Shown piece after piece: positions 1 through 8,699 of a DNA stretch of 64,000 nucleotides. The notes under the pieces are model-generated. The model was not told the origin of the DNA. It made no database searches and was given only the letters and a program-made list of their open reading frames with translations. The position numbers were made by a program, and so were the translations under genes. The stretch comes from Bacillus sp. REN10 (GTDB lineage: Bacteria > Bacillota > Bacilli > Bacillales > Domibacillaceae), in assembly GCF_016820555.1 (NCBI RefSeq), contig NZ_JADHDW010000005.1, forward strand, positions 62,001 to 126,000, given 5' to 3'. How positions within the stretch are numbered: position 1 is the stretch's first letter; every line of letters starts with the position of its first letter.

Positions 1-1431
1 CATCATTGACACCGTTGTTTCCGTTTCTTGCTGGATACCTGTGATCATCTCTTGGATTTGTTTTGTCGCTTGATTCGATTCTTCCGCCAGTTTTCTCACT
101 TCCTCCGCAACAACCGCAAATCCTTTGCCATGTTCCCCCGCTCGTGCGGCTTCAATACTAGCATTTAAGGCCAGTAGATTCGTTTGCTGGGTAATGTGAT
201 TAATTGTTTCTGTAATATGTGAGATGTTTTGAATTTGATTCGTTAAGTTCGTGATGCTTTCCTTAATTTTTTCAGACGCATCTAACGACTGGGCGTTGGA
301 ATGCTTCAGTACTTGAACGATTTCTTTTCCATGATCGGTTGCTTTTTCTGTAGAAGTAGTAATGTCGCGAATCGCTTGATTTTCCTGATTCATTTGCGCA
401 ATTGCATCTGACAGGCGATCGACATTTCGACTCATATCATCAATATCTGAAGCTTGTGAAACCGCTCCGCTGGAAATTTCGTTCATCGCACGGGCAATTT
501 CTTGGCTGCTGGCCGAAGTTTCTTCTGAAACAGCTGATAAATCCGTCGCCGAGTGAAGCAATTCATTGCTTGTCTCTTGAAGCTTGCCAATTAGTCCTCT
601 TAGTTCACTAGACATTTTATTAAACGAATGATTCAATTGTCCCACTTCATCCGACGTTTCTCGAAGCGTCGGCACATTTAATTCGCCATCCGCAATCTTT
701 AAAGAAATGGCTGCCGCCTGCTTCAATAAATCTAACTTCTTCTTCGCAAACAAAAACATCATCGCCAAACTCAAAATAGCAATCGAAATCGTAATTAAAA
801 TAATATACATCTTTAATGACTGTAATGATTGATAAAACTCAGATTCATAGGCACCTACACCAATATTCCAATCCCACGGTTCAAAGTACGCCATGTAAGC
901 GATTTTTGGCTGTTCTTTTGCTTCTCCAGTATTCTTCCAAGCATACGTATAGAAATGGTCTTCCGGATCTGTTGCTTGCGCGGCTTTTACGAGCTCCCGT
1001 TGAACATACACTCCTTGACTATTTTGAGAATCGGACTTGTCTTCTCCAATAGGAATGGCCGGATGAAGCTGCGCTTTATGATCGGAGTCATAGGCATATA
1101 AATACCCATTCTCTTTATACAAATAGTTAGACTGTTTGAAGTCGTACCCTTCTGTCCCCGTCTTAGGACCGTTTAATATCACTCTTGCTTTCTCTTTCGC
1201 TTCTTCTAACGTGATGCTGCCATCTTGTACGTTTTGATCGAGCGCCTCAAGGACCGGCAAAGCCCCTTGAACAATGCTTTCCAATTCTTCCTTTCCGCTA
1301 TTAATTAATTGCTTTTTAGCTAAGTAATAGCTAGACATTCCGATCGCACTGCTAATTGTTACAATCACAATCGTAACGGCTAAAAGCAGCTGAACAGAAA
1401 TCCGATGGAAAAAAGATATGCTCGCCTTCAT
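1..1431 (-). CDS. Methyl-accepting chemotaxis protein, single-Cache type (3' end cut by window edge)
   Basis: Membrane chemoreceptor; the reading frame is open from an ATG at 1431 to the window edge, so about 477 residues are visible and the C-terminus is missing. In order I see an N-terminal membrane helix ([19 protein letters not shown]), a Cache-like extracellular domain of about 150 residues (contains [15 protein letters not shown]), a second membrane helix ([20 protein letters not shown]), a HAMP-like stretch and the cytoplasmic signalling hairpin with [20 protein letters not shown]. Cache domains of this kind usually bind small organic acids or amino acids; the ligand cannot be read from sequence. 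The start is supported by an AAAGGAAG ribosome site. Receptors of this family signal through CheW/CheA. It is probably a single-gene unit, since the gene upstream ends in its own terminator. Confidence 0.93.
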   Translation of the reverse strand, partial: MKASISFFHRISVQLLLAVTIVIVTISSAIGMSSYYLAKKQLINSGKEELESIVQGALPVLEALDQNVQDGSITLEEAKEKARVILNGPKTGTEGYDFKQSNYLYKENGYLYAYDSDHKAQLHPAIPIGEDKSDSQNSQGVYVQRELVKAAQATDPEDHFYTYAWKNTGEAKEQPKIAYMAYFEPWDWNIGVGAYESEFYQSLQSLKMYIILITISIAILSLAMMFLFAKKKLDLLKQAAAISLKIADGELNVPTLRETSDEVGQLNHSFNKMSSELRGLIGKLQETSNELLHSATDLSAVSEETSASSQEIARAMNEISSGAVSQASDIDDMSRNVDRLSDAIAQMNQENQAIRDITTSTEKATDHGKEIVQVLKHSNAQSLDASEKIKESITNLTNQIQNISHITETINHITQQTNLLALNASIEAARAGEHGKGFAVVAEEVRKLAEESNQATKQIQEMITGIQQETETTVSMM

Positions 1432-1583
1432 CGTCTTCTTCCTTTCAATTATTTTCATATAATTTCATAACATTATAGTCCATATTATCAGACAAAAGTT
1501 TCAATAAAAAGATCTTTACAAACAATTAATATTTCGATTTTCATGGGTACATTGGATTGTATGTGGCTAATATTCAAAAATGA

Positions 1584-1623
1584 GGAAAAAACCACCTGAA
1601 TCTATACAAGACTCAAGTGGTTT
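1584..1623 (-). terminator. Terminator after the SLH nucleotidase gene
   Basis: On the minus strand AACCACTTGAGTC pairs with GATTCAGGTGGTT (with G-U pairs) across a short loop and is followed by TTTTTT. It lies just after the stop codon of the 1631-4165 gene. Confidence 0.85.
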
Positions 1624-1630
1624 CGTCGCA

Positions 1631-4165
1631 TTATCTATATTGATCTAATTTATAAATGACCTTTGCCGCTTCCGCTCTTGTTGAGGATTTCTTCGGCATG
1701 AATGTTTCATTACGGTAACCAGAGATCATGTTTTGTTCGACAGCCACATCGATGTCATTCTTGAACTCTTGATGAATGTGTTTGTTATCTTTGAAATTAG
1801 CTGGCTTAGTGGCTGTGAACGTCTTGCCTGTTTTGACTTCAAGTGCTTTCACCGTCATGGCGGCCATTTGCTCTCTTGTCACCGGCTTATGTGGAGCAAA
1901 TTTATCTTTGCTCATCCCAGAAATAATGCCTGCTTCATAGACAGCCGCAATGTCTTTCTCCATGTTTGCTGGTACATCTTTAAAAGGCGCTTTTCCTTTT
2001 GGCTTCAAACCGAGCGTTCGGGCAATGAAAGCCGCAAACTCTCCTCTTTTGACGGTGGCATTCGGAGCAAACGTGCCATCTGTTTTTCCAAGGATGATCC
2101 CTTTCGCTGTTAAGCTTTGAATATACTCATAAGCCCAATGGTTTTTCGGTACATCTTTAAATTCTTTCCCTACTTCACCATTCTCTTTTCCCTTCATATC
2201 AATCGAGAATTGAGCAAACCCGCTGTCGAGCTGCTTCACATATTTAAATTTATCCGAGCCTTCTGTGTACTTCTTTGCATTAGGTGATGTTTCAAACATG
2301 ACGTTCACATCGTCATTAATTGCTGCAAATCCCCAGTTTTGATCAGCTGATGGATTAATCTCTTTCAAGTTCATAATGTAATCGATCACGATGCCGCGGT
2401 TTTCATCTGGCGTTTCAACCGCTATTTTTTGCGCGTTGATGCCCGGGAAGTTCCCGCCACCGCCTGCACGATAATTGTTCGTTGCAACAAGAAATTTTTG
2501 TTTAGGATCGATGTTTTTGCCATTAAATTTTAAATTTTTAATGCGGTTGGCGTTGGGATTGGCCACTTTACCGTCCGTGCCGTACTTAGCTGGTTGTGTG
2601 ACGTCAATGTCGTACGTCACGCCTTCTATCACATCGAAATTAAATGTCGGAAAGGCAGGGTTCACAAGCGGTTGCTCTTTTGTGCCTGCTTTTGGATCAA
2701 TTTGATTAAACTGACCAGCCGACATTTCTAACCATTCCTTGACGCCTGCTCCATCAATCAGTACCGCACTTAACGTGTTCGGATATAAGTATAAATCGGA
2801 AACGTTTTTGATGGCGATATCTCCCGCTGGAATATCTGTATAATAGTCAGATCCCATACGTGCGCCAGCTTTAAACGGAGCAGCCGCTGATAAAACAGGA
2901 ACTTTTTCATACTCTGTTCCTTTAATTTTATTCTCTAAATACCACTTTTGAGCATTGGCTACAATTTGAACCGACGGATCATCTTGAACAAGGGCAAAAT
3001 AACTGTTGATCGGTGCAGTTGTTTTCCCAACTGCGCTTCGCACCCATTTCAATGTTCCTTCATGCTCATCCTTTACGGCATTCACAATGTCAGCATCTGA
3101 TTCAACCGTTGGCTTCCCGTCAGCTGTCGTAATGCTTCTCGTTTCGGATCGCCCATTGACGACCGTCCATTTCCCATTTTCGTTTTTCAGCTCAAGGTCA
3201 ACAATTCCAAGATGACTGCCCCAAAATCCTGGCATAACGGAAGCAACGCCGTTCACTGTTCCTTTCTCAACATCCGCACCTGGCATATCTTTGTACTGTG
3301 CGCTCGGGAACACACCATGAGAATGACCGAAAAGAACCGCGTCAATCCCATCTACTTTCGTTAAATCATATGTCGCATTTTCCTTCATTTGCCCTTCTTC
3401 CATGGTGCCGAGTCCAGAGTGAGGAATCGCCACGATCACATCCGCTCCCTTTGCTTTCATTTCAGGGACGAACTTTTTCGCCGATTCCACCATATCTTTT
3501 GCGATCACTTTGCCTTCTAAATGAGCCTTATCCCAATTCATAATTTGCGGCGGAACAAAGCCAATCACACCGACTTTAATCGTATGCTCTTGTCCATCTT
3601 GATCCTTCACTTTTTTGTCGATGATCAAGTACGGGTCAAAGTAGTTTTGGTCGTTGTTCGGATTATTATCTTGATCGTCTATGTACACATTGGCATTGAC
3701 GTAAGGAAATTCGGAGCCTTTTAACGTCTTTTTCAAGAAATCCAAACCATAATTAAATTCATGATTGCCAATATTACCCACATCATATTGCAGCAGATTC
3801 ATCGCTTTATAGACAGGATGCGTTTCTCCATCCTTTAACCCCTTGATTTTCGCTACATAATCACCGAGCGGGTTCCCTTGAATTAAATCGCCGTTATCAA
3901 ACAACATCGAGTTTTCACTTTCAGCACGAGCCGCTTTCACGAGGGAAGCCGTACGAGCAAGACCGTATTTATCCACCGCTTTATCTTGATAGTAATCATA
4001 GTTCATCAAGTTCACATGAATATCCGTTGTTTCTAACAAACGAAGCTTGACGATATCTTCATTTAATGCATTAGCATAGCTTGGTTTTTCCATCCCCATC
4101 GGAAGTACAACACTCAAAGTTAAAGCAGAAGCCAGTACGGTTTTCTTAATTTTATTTTTCGCCAA
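1631..4165 (-). CDS. Secreted 2',3'-cyclic-nucleotide phosphodiesterase / 5'-nucleotidase with three SLH domains
   Basis: Surface-anchored metallophosphoesterase, 844 residues. A signal peptide (about residues 1-32) precedes a calcineurin-like catalytic domain with the metal motifs TTDIHVNL, NGDLIQGNP, GNHEFNYG and FGHSHG. A 5'-nucleotidase C-terminal domain follows (about 370-640, with RAGGGGNFPG). Three SLH repeats fill the C-terminus (about 668-720, 725-778 and 790-844). The family releases phosphate and nucleosides from extracellular nucleotides and cyclic nucleotides. SLH repeats bind pyruvylated secondary wall polymer, so the enzyme should sit in the S-layer. Start is TTG, chosen because GGAGGGGA lies at the right distance. 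It resembles the CpdB-like half of B. subtilis YfkN but is SLH-anchored. SLH proteins are known clients of SecA2/SlaP, and a secA2-slaP pair lies at 49.7-53 kb. Confidence 0.92.
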   Translation of the reverse strand: MAKNKIKKTVLASALTLSVVLPMGMEKPSYANALNEDIVKLRLLETTDIHVNLMNYDYYQDKAVDKYGLARTASLVKAARAESENSMLFDNGDLIQGNPLGDYVAKIKGLKDGETHPVYKAMNLLQYDVGNIGNHEFNYGLDFLKKTLKGSEFPYVNANVYIDDQDNNPNNDQNYFDPYLIIDKKVKDQDGQEHTIKVGVIGFVPPQIMNWDKAHLEGKVIAKDMVESAKKFVPEMKAKGADVIVAIPHSGLGTMEEGQMKENATYDLTKVDGIDAVLFGHSHGVFPSAQYKDMPGADVEKGTVNGVASVMPGFWGSHLGIVDLELKNENGKWTVVNGRSETRSITTADGKPTVESDADIVNAVKDEHEGTLKWVRSAVGKTTAPINSYFALVQDDPSVQIVANAQKWYLENKIKGTEYEKVPVLSAAAPFKAGARMGSDYYTDIPAGDIAIKNVSDLYLYPNTLSAVLIDGAGVKEWLEMSAGQFNQIDPKAGTKEQPLVNPAFPTFNFDVIEGVTYDIDVTQPAKYGTDGKVANPNANRIKNLKFNGKNIDPKQKFLVATNNYRAGGGGNFPGINAQKIAVETPDENRGIVIDYIMNLKEINPSADQNWGFAAINDDVNVMFETSPNAKKYTEGSDKFKYVKQLDSGFAQFSIDMKGKENGEVGKEFKDVPKNHWAYEYIQSLTAKGIILGKTDGTFAPNATVKRGEFAAFIARTLGLKPKGKAPFKDVPANMEKDIAAVYEAGIISGMSKDKFAPHKPVTREQMAAMTVKALEVKTGKTFTATKPANFKDNKHIHQEFKNDIDVAVEQNMISGYRNETFMPKKSSTRAEAAKVIYKLDQYR

Positions 4166-4270
4166 CTCTTTCCCCTCCTGTAAATAGATGTCTTTTCTCG
4201 CTTAAATTTTAGCATGAATATATAGATAATTTTTTCTATTTTCGTTAAGTTATTGTAAAATTCCTGCCCT

Positions 4271-4318
4271 AAAAAAGTAAAAGACAACCTCAACTGGAAA
4301 GCCGAGATTGTCTTTTAT
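4271..4318 (-). terminator. Terminator after the soluble chemoreceptor gene
   Basis: Minus-strand stem AAAGACAATCTCGGC / GTTGAGGTTGTCTTT (with G-U pairs) followed by a T-rich tail. Ends the gene at 4323-5261. Confidence 0.85.
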
Positions 4319-4322
4319 TTAT

Positions 4323-5261
4323 TTAAAGGGTTAATTGCTGTATTCCGTGTTCCAGTTGCTGCTCGACTTCTTTGGTCCCTTCCATGTGTTCGTCTAGCCT
4401 TTCACGAGCCTGATCAAATAGTTCTTTTGCTTCGGTTAATTCTTTCTTTGTTTGCGATGATAGCTGTTTTTGTTCATCGATCATCGTTTGCACTTCACTA
4501 ATATCTGATTGGCTGTTCTCAATCGCTAATAAAATGCGATCAATTTTCTCTGCTGTCTTTACGCTCACTTCAATGCCTTTTTCTACAAGCTCTTGACTTT
4601 GTCTTGTCGCTTCTAACACGTGTTCCACTTCATTTTTTAAAGCTGTCGTTAACGCTTGAATGTTTGTAGTGCTGTCCGAAGTGCTCTCCGCCAGCTTTCT
4701 TACCTCCTGTGCTACAACGGCAAAGCCCTTGCCAGATTCACCTGCACGAGCCGCTTCAATGGATGCATTTAATGCCAATAAATTCGTTTGCGCGGCAATG
4801 CCTTCAATCACACCTACAATCGAATGAATTTCGACCGAGCGTTCACTTAACTGTTCCATCTTACTTTCCGACGCTTGAATATGATGCCCAAGCTCTTTAA
4901 TCACATCGGCTGTACGATTAACTTCCGCTGTTCCTTGCTTCGCATCAGCAACAATCTGACTGGAATGTTGCTGCAACGAATGTCCCTTTTCATATAAATC
5001 GCTCGACTTTTGTGACGTCTGTTCGCTTAAAAAAGCGACCGCATCACATCTTCGTTCAATTTGCTCGATTGTTTCTCCAAGCATGCGATGTTGGGCATTG
5101 ACTTTTCCATGTTGATGAACAGCAGCCGCAATTTCAGCTTGTACATGAGTCAGACGATTTCTTTGTTCCTGTTTTTCCGCCTGAAATGAGGCTTTTAAAG
5201 CTGTCATTTCTTGCTGCAGTTGCTGCGTGGAAGATGGGTCATTTTTTTTAGATTTGAACAT
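4323..5261 (-). CDS. Soluble methyl-accepting chemotaxis protein
   Basis: Cytoplasmic chemoreceptor-like protein of 312 residues with no signal peptide or membrane helix. The N-terminal 50 residues are charged and coiled-coil-like. The rest is a methyl-accepting signalling hairpin with the conserved tip [20 protein letters not shown] and a long coiled-coil tail. Such soluble receptors normally signal through CheW/CheA in response to internal cues; no sensory domain is recognisable here. An in-frame ATG exists at 5297, but the ATG at 5261 has AAAGGAG eight bases upstream and gives the sensible start MFKSKKND. It sits alone between terminators. Confidence 0.88.
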   Translation of the reverse strand: MFKSKKNDPSSTQQLQQEMTALKASFQAEKQEQRNRLTHVQAEIAAAVHQHGKVNAQHRMLGETIEQIERRCDAVAFLSEQTSQKSSDLYEKGHSLQQHSSQIVADAKQGTAEVNRTADVIKELGHHIQASESKMEQLSERSVEIHSIVGVIEGIAAQTNLLALNASIEAARAGESGKGFAVVAQEVRKLAESTSDSTTNIQALTTALKNEVEHVLEATRQSQELVEKGIEVSVKTAEKIDRILLAIENSQSDISEVQTMIDEQKQLSSQTKKELTEAKELFDQARERLDEHMEGTKEVEQQLEHGIQQLTL

Positions 5262-5637
5262 ATGTAAGTCTCCTTTTATCGGCATGAACAGGTTCACTAA
5301 TTGTCCATTACCTGACGATATGAATGATTTGCGCTTTATTTCAGAAGCGTTGTTGACTTTAGTAGGTTTCGTGTCATTTGAATGAGTGAAAAGTCAACGA
5401 AGGTACTCCACAAAGATCCACATAAAAACATCATGACAAAATTAGCGTCTATTAATAGGCCTCATTTCCTATGAGATTAGAATATGCTTTATATCGTCTT
5501 ATTTGTAAAAATTTCAATAAAATTATTTATATTCCACCAAATTTTCCACTAAGTGTTTTTGAAGGTTTTTTTCATCGCTATATAGAATTAATTATATTGA
5601 CAGAGCAAATGATTCAAATCGAAAAGGAGCGAAACGG
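5262..5637. other. Divergent intergenic region
   Basis: About 375 bases between a minus-strand receptor gene and a plus-strand YbjQ gene. It must hold promoters for both, but I cannot assign them securely. The nonamer GTTGACTTT at 5352-5360 recurs inverted at 5390-5398 (AAAGTCAAC), a spaced inverted repeat that could be an operator. No open frame is supported. Confidence 0.4.
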
Positions 5638-5958
5638 ATGATTATTGTCACAACTGAAAATATCACGAATTATAAAATCACTGAAATCAAAGGACCTGTT
5701 TTCGGATTAACCGTGCGTGCACGCGGGATCGGAAAAGATATTATGGCGTCTTTCAAAGGGCTCGTCGGCGGAGAGATTAATCAGTATACAGAAATGCTAG
5801 AAGATGCGAGAAAGCAAGCGATCGATCGAATGGTCAAAAACGCGCAAGCAATGGGGGCTAATGCCATTATTATGATGCGATTTGATTCAGGAGAAATCGG
5901 CCAAAACATGAGTGAAATTGTCGCCTACGGAACAGCTGTAATCGCTGAACGGGAATAA
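5638..5958 (+). CDS. YbjQ family (UPF0145) heavy-metal-binding-domain-like protein
   Basis: Small cytoplasmic protein of 106 residues matching the UPF0145/YbjQ family in length and pattern: N-terminal VTTENITNYKITEIKGPVFG, a central RARGIGKDI plus GGEINQYTEML, then the helix ARKQAIDRMVKNAQAMGANA and a terminal MSEIVAYGTAV strand. The fold is a small pentameric alpha/beta barrel-like assembly. Its biochemical function is not established despite the heavy-metal label. The start ATG follows AAAGGAG. The next gene begins four bases after its stop, so the two are very probably co-transcribed and may act together at the membrane. Confidence 0.9.
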   Translation: MIIVTTENITNYKITEIKGPVFGLTVRARGIGKDIMASFKGLVGGEINQYTEMLEDARKQAIDRMVKNAQAMGANAIIMMRFDSGEIGQNMSEIVAYGTAVIAERE

Positions 5959-5962
5959 GTCA

Positions 5963-6187
5963 ATGGAATGGGTCATCGGCTTTTATGGCGTACAGCTGCT
6001 CATCCTCCTCGTCTTAATTTTCGGCTCCTGGTTCATTTGGGATCGTCGCTTTAAAACAAAGCATGGAAAAGAAGTGCCAAAAGGCTTTGTTCGAACAGAA
6101 GAAGTGTCCATCGACCCCACTACAGGAAAAAAGATGGTCGTCTATTTTCATCCGGAGACTGGTGAGCGATTTTATAAAGAAGAATAA
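5963..6187 (+). CDS. Small single-pass membrane protein of unknown function
   Basis: A 74-residue protein with one N-terminal membrane helix (about residues 5-26) and a charged C-terminal cytoplasmic domain. That domain contains VRTEEVSIDPTTGKKMVVYF and ends HPETGERFYKEE, reading like a small beta domain. I do not recognise the family. It starts four bases after the YbjQ-type gene and is followed at once by a strong terminator, so the pair forms a two-gene operon. Codon use and the good terminator argue that it is real despite its size. Confidence 0.75.
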   Translation: MEWVIGFYGVQLLILLVLIFGSWFIWDRRFKTKHGKEVPKGFVRTEEVSIDPTTGKKMVVYFHPETGERFYKEE

Positions 6188-6191
6188 ACAC

Positions 6192-6229
6192 GAACCAGCC
6201 TGCTTGATCAAAGAGCTGGTTCTTTTTTT
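6192..6229 (+). terminator. Terminator of the YbjQ operon
   Basis: Perfect stem GAACCAGC / GCTGGTTC with a 15-base loop followed by TTTTTTT. Confidence 0.9.
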
Positions 6230-6740
6230 GTGTTTCAGAAAAAATTGCCGTAGATACAGGAAATGGAGGGGAGTATCAGCCATTCTGAAGGAGTTATTAG
6301 CAAAAGCCACTTATTTATCAGCACTCCTTCACAGTAATGACAGGCACCTTATAGGTTCTTACAACCCGTTCACGCAGGATAAATTCTCCTACTCATGCAT
6401 GTCACTAACAAAAACAAGACTATGTACTCATTTTATTCGAAATCACCTATTATCTTTTAATCCCAATCCACTGATATCCTATTCCACCAATAGTTAAAAA
6501 CTATTTACATAGTGTTTTCTCTGTTTATATAAATAAATAGACCTTTATTAAAATTATGAAAATAGTATTAAATAATTTGTTGTTTTTACAATTAAAGGAA
6601 TTTAATAGGTATTATAGTTCTAAAAACACTATTACCCAAAATGATACAATAATACTATTTTTATCTAGGCTTATTGATATGTATGCCAAATTGATTTACG
6701 ATAACTTAGTGTAAATTGACAATAAAAAATCCCTATACAC
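6230..6740. other. AT-rich intergenic DNA upstream of the riboswitch
   Basis: About 510 bases without a credible gene. A stretch near 6359 (CCCGTTCACGCAGGATAAAT) resembles one near 17466 (CCCGTTAATGCAGGATAAAT), and similarity returns from about 6670 onward (matching about 17735 onward). The region therefore looks like part of an old duplication shared with the 17.4-18.2 kb block. The promoter of the riboswitch transcript must lie near its end but is not clear. Confidence 0.5.
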
Positions 6741-6835
6741 CGGATGATAAAGGCAAACTATTCGAAAGAATAGGACGCAAAGCCTAGGGTCTAAGGTTTA
6801 ATCTTTTTAAACTATGATCGCCTGGTTGCCAAACG
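6741..6835 (+). promoter_or_regulatory. Cyclic di-GMP-I (GEMM) riboswitch aptamer
   Basis: The sequence carries GEMM class I landmarks in order. AGGCAAAC leads into a hairpin ACTATTC-GAAA-GAATAGG with a GAAA tetraloop, followed by the conserved GACGCAAAGCC. The second helix starts TCTAAGG and closes with CTATGA, which reads as an 11-nucleotide GAAA-tetraloop receptor (CCUAAG...UAUGG class) with a compensatory U-A for C-G. It ends CGCCTGGTTGCC, as in the family. A terminator hairpin follows at 6864-6894, so c-di-GMP probably sets transcription read-through into the DNA-binding protein gene at 6929. Whether ligand turns the gene on or off cannot be decided by eye. Confidence 0.93.
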
Positions 6836-6863
6836 AATGGATTTTCATACCATTAAGTTCTTT

Positions 6864-6894
6864 GGCTATTCTCCTGTATAGAATAGTCTTTTTT
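6864..6894 (+). terminator. Expression-platform terminator of the c-di-GMP riboswitch
   Basis: Stem GGCTATTCT / AGAATAGTC (one G-U) with a seven-base loop and TTTTTT, about 30 bases after the aptamer and 35 before the ATG of the regulated gene. The position suits a ligand-controlled terminator. Confidence 0.85.
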
Positions 6895-6928
6895 ACTTCC
6901 AAATTATAACAAATAAGGTGGGGATAAA

Positions 6929-7516
6929 ATGAGAAAAGAATGGTGTACAGACGAAATCGAATACTTAAAAGAGTACGCAGGCTTTCAAAAAGTCTCGAAT
7001 ATTGCAAAAAAATTAGATCGTTCCTTTGAATCCGTCCTTGTCAAAATGAATCGACTAGGATTGGCTAACACCAAATCACAAACCGGATTAGTGACCATTG
7101 GAGAACTCGCAAAAATTTTACAAGTAGATCGGAACACGATTAAATGGTGGATGAAAAAGCATCAATTACCCTTTATGCAAAAAGTAACAAGAAAGTCAAA
7201 AAGCTTTTATTTTGTTGACCCTTATCAATTTTGGAAATGGGCCGAAAAAAACAAGGATAAAATCACCTTCTCCAACATCCCCCATCAAGCACTCCCACCT
7301 GAACCAGCGTGGGTAAAGGAAGAAAGAGTAAAAGAAAAAGAGCATTGCTTATCCAAAAAAAGAACCTATAAATGCTGGACAACAAAAGAAGACCAACTTC
7401 TCATCCAACTGCGCCAAGAAGGACTCACCTACGCAGAAATCGGCAGACGCATGAACCGCAGCATCAACAGCATTATTCGCCGCTATGAGCGAGTAACGAA
7501 AAGAGCAGAAGTGTAG
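6929..7516 (+). CDS. c-di-GMP-riboswitch-controlled SANT-HTH-SANT DNA-binding protein
   Basis: Predicted DNA-binding protein of 195 residues, rich in Lys, Arg and Trp. Three parts are visible: an N-terminal Myb/SANT-like three-helix unit (about 1-45, starting EWCTDEIEYLKEY), a MerR/excisionase-like helix-turn-helix (about 56-105, TIGELAKILQVDRNTIKWWM), and a C-terminal second SANT-like unit (about 147-190, CWTTKEDQLLIQL then RSINSIIRRYERV). A Pro-rich linker joins the last two. This is a plausible transcription factor; its targets are unknown. Its start has GGTGGGG in front. The gene stands alone between the riboswitch terminator and a downstream terminator, so c-di-GMP appears to control it directly. 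A decayed paralogue with its own riboswitch lies at 17.8-18.2 kb. Confidence 0.82.
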   Translation: MRKEWCTDEIEYLKEYAGFQKVSNIAKKLDRSFESVLVKMNRLGLANTKSQTGLVTIGELAKILQVDRNTIKWWMKKHQLPFMQKVTRKSKSFYFVDPYQFWKWAEKNKDKITFSNIPHQALPPEPAWVKEERVKEKEHCLSKKRTYKCWTTKEDQLLIQLRQEGLTYAEIGRRMNRSINSIIRRYERVTKRAEV

Positions 7517-7544
7517 CTGTCTGAAAAGAATATCTCCCCCAATC

Positions 7545-7583
7545 AAAAGGATGACCGATCCTCAAGCGAGCGGTCATCCTTTT
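7545..7583 (+). terminator. Hairpin after the SANT-HTH protein gene
   Basis: Perfect stem AAAAGGATGACCG / CGGTCATCCTTTT with a 13-base loop. The U-tail is only the four T of the stem, so termination may be shared with the next hairpin at 7596. Confidence 0.7.
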
Positions 7584-7595
7584 GGTTAAACAGCT

Positions 7596-7625
7596 GCCTC
7601 TAACATAGAAGAGGCTTTTCTTTTT
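7596..7625 (+). terminator. Second terminator hairpin
   Basis: GCCTCT / AGAGGC stem followed by TTTTCTTTTT. Confidence 0.75.
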
Positions 7626-7689
7626 ATCTCCAGCCGCATCTATGATTAAATGGAATTAACTACAAATCCAGTAAGAAAAGAGTGAGCCA

Positions 7690-8172
7690 ATGACTATTAC
7701 ACTTGAAAACATCGGAACGATCTATACACCTTTTACAGAGGAGAAAGGCATGCCAATTCAAGCAGTAGCTGCAAAAGAAGTGGAAGGATATATTGAGGTG
7801 AACGAGGAATTTCTTCCCGGCTTACAAGATATTGAACAATTTTCCCACTTAACATTAATTTATTATTTACATTTAGTCACAGATGTGGCATTGGAAGTCA
7901 CCCCCTTCCTCGACAACCAATCCCACGGCGTATTCGCTACCCGTTACCCGCGGCGCCCGAATCAACTCGGATTATCGACTGTTCGCCTAAAACGAGTAGA
8001 AGGAAACCGCCTATATATTTCAGAAGTGGATATGCTCAATGAAACACCGCTGCTGGACATTAAGCCATTTGTTCCTCAGTTTGATAACCGGGAAACGGAT
8101 CAGATTGGGTGGTTTCAAGGGAAAGTTGGGAAGGTTGATCGCACGAAAGCTTATGAAGGGGATCAACAATAA
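7690..8172 (+). CDS. trmO: tRNA (N6-threonylcarbamoyladenosine37-N6)-methyltransferase TrmO
   Basis: TsaA/YaeB/VirR-family enzyme of 160 residues, a normal family length. It methylates N6 of t6A37 in ANN-decoding tRNAs using SAM. Diagnostic motifs are IGTIYTPF at the N-terminus, the central HGVFATRYPRRPNQLGLSTV, and DMLNETPLLDIKPF. The family uses a beta-barrel SAM fold rather than a Rossmann fold. The ATG at 7690 is preceded by GAGTGAG. The gene follows a terminator and precedes a lipoprotein gene by 35 bases; no functional link with either neighbour is evident. Confidence 0.93.
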   Translation: MTITLENIGTIYTPFTEEKGMPIQAVAAKEVEGYIEVNEEFLPGLQDIEQFSHLTLIYYLHLVTDVALEVTPFLDNQSHGVFATRYPRRPNQLGLSTVRLKRVEGNRLYISEVDMLNETPLLDIKPFVPQFDNRETDQIGWFQGKVGKVDRTKAYEGDQQ

Positions 8173-8207
8173 GTTGACGCTCCCCCCCTAGAAAGGCGGA
8201 GAGACGA

Positions 8208-8699
8208 TTGAGAAAAACGATTCCAGCTTTATTTTTTGTGCTTTTTGCTTTGGTCGGTTGTACAAATGATCGTGTGACGAATGATATTTACTTAATTCCA
8301 GAAGATTATGAGGGGTATGTATATGCCTTCTATAACGTAAAAGGTGCGCCTGAAATCAAAAAAGAAGGAGATTATAAAGTGTATCCTATAAATGATGAAG
8401 GCTACTATGCCACCTCTACTCCAGACATGGATTATGGAACAGTGACTGATCAATACTACTACGTAGACAAAAATGGGAAAAGAACAAAGATTAACGAAGA
8501 ATGCATTAGAGGACTAGGAACAGGCGGTTTTGAGCATAACCCGGGCAGTGCTGACAACATTAACATTCATTATACTGGGATTGAAGTAACAAAAGATCGA
8601 TGCGGCCAAGAGTTCATGCAATCTGGTAATGGCATGCGTCACGAAGATTTAGATCCTGTTCTTGCAGAAGTAATGAAAAAACATTATGGGATAGAATAA
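8208..8699 (+). CDS. Lipoprotein of a conserved Bacillus family (DUF6843-like)
   Basis: Putative surface lipoprotein of 163 residues. The N-terminal signal MRKTIPALFFVLFALVGC ends in a lipobox (LVGC), so the mature protein starts at Cys18. The mature part contains YLIPEDYEGYVYAFYNVKGA and the pattern GYYATSTPDMDYG, which I recognise from a widespread uncharacterised Bacillus family. No catalytic motif is seen; two further Cys may pair. Start is TTG, supported by AGGCGGAGA upstream. Its stop overlaps by one base the first ATG of the broken chemoreceptor remnant, a junction that looks like a deletion scar rather than a designed operon. Confidence 0.8.
   Translation: MRKTIPALFFVLFALVGCTNDRVTNDIYLIPEDYEGYVYAFYNVKGAPEIKKEGDYKVYPINDEGYYATSTPDMDYGTVTDQYYYVDKNGKRTKINEECIRGLGTGGFEHNPGSADNINIHYTGIEVTKDRCGQEFMQSGNGMRHEDLDPVLAEVMKKHYGIE

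Noticed and set aside
5262-5300. GCCGATAA on the minus strand near 5276, resembling a SigD -10
   Set aside because: It touches the ribosome site, so the transcript would start inside it, and there is no TAAA 15 bases upstream.
6063-6497. Plus-strand frame of 144 codons across the YbjQ operon end
   Set aside because: It overlaps the membrane-protein gene and runs through its terminator into AT-rich DNA; no ribosome site.
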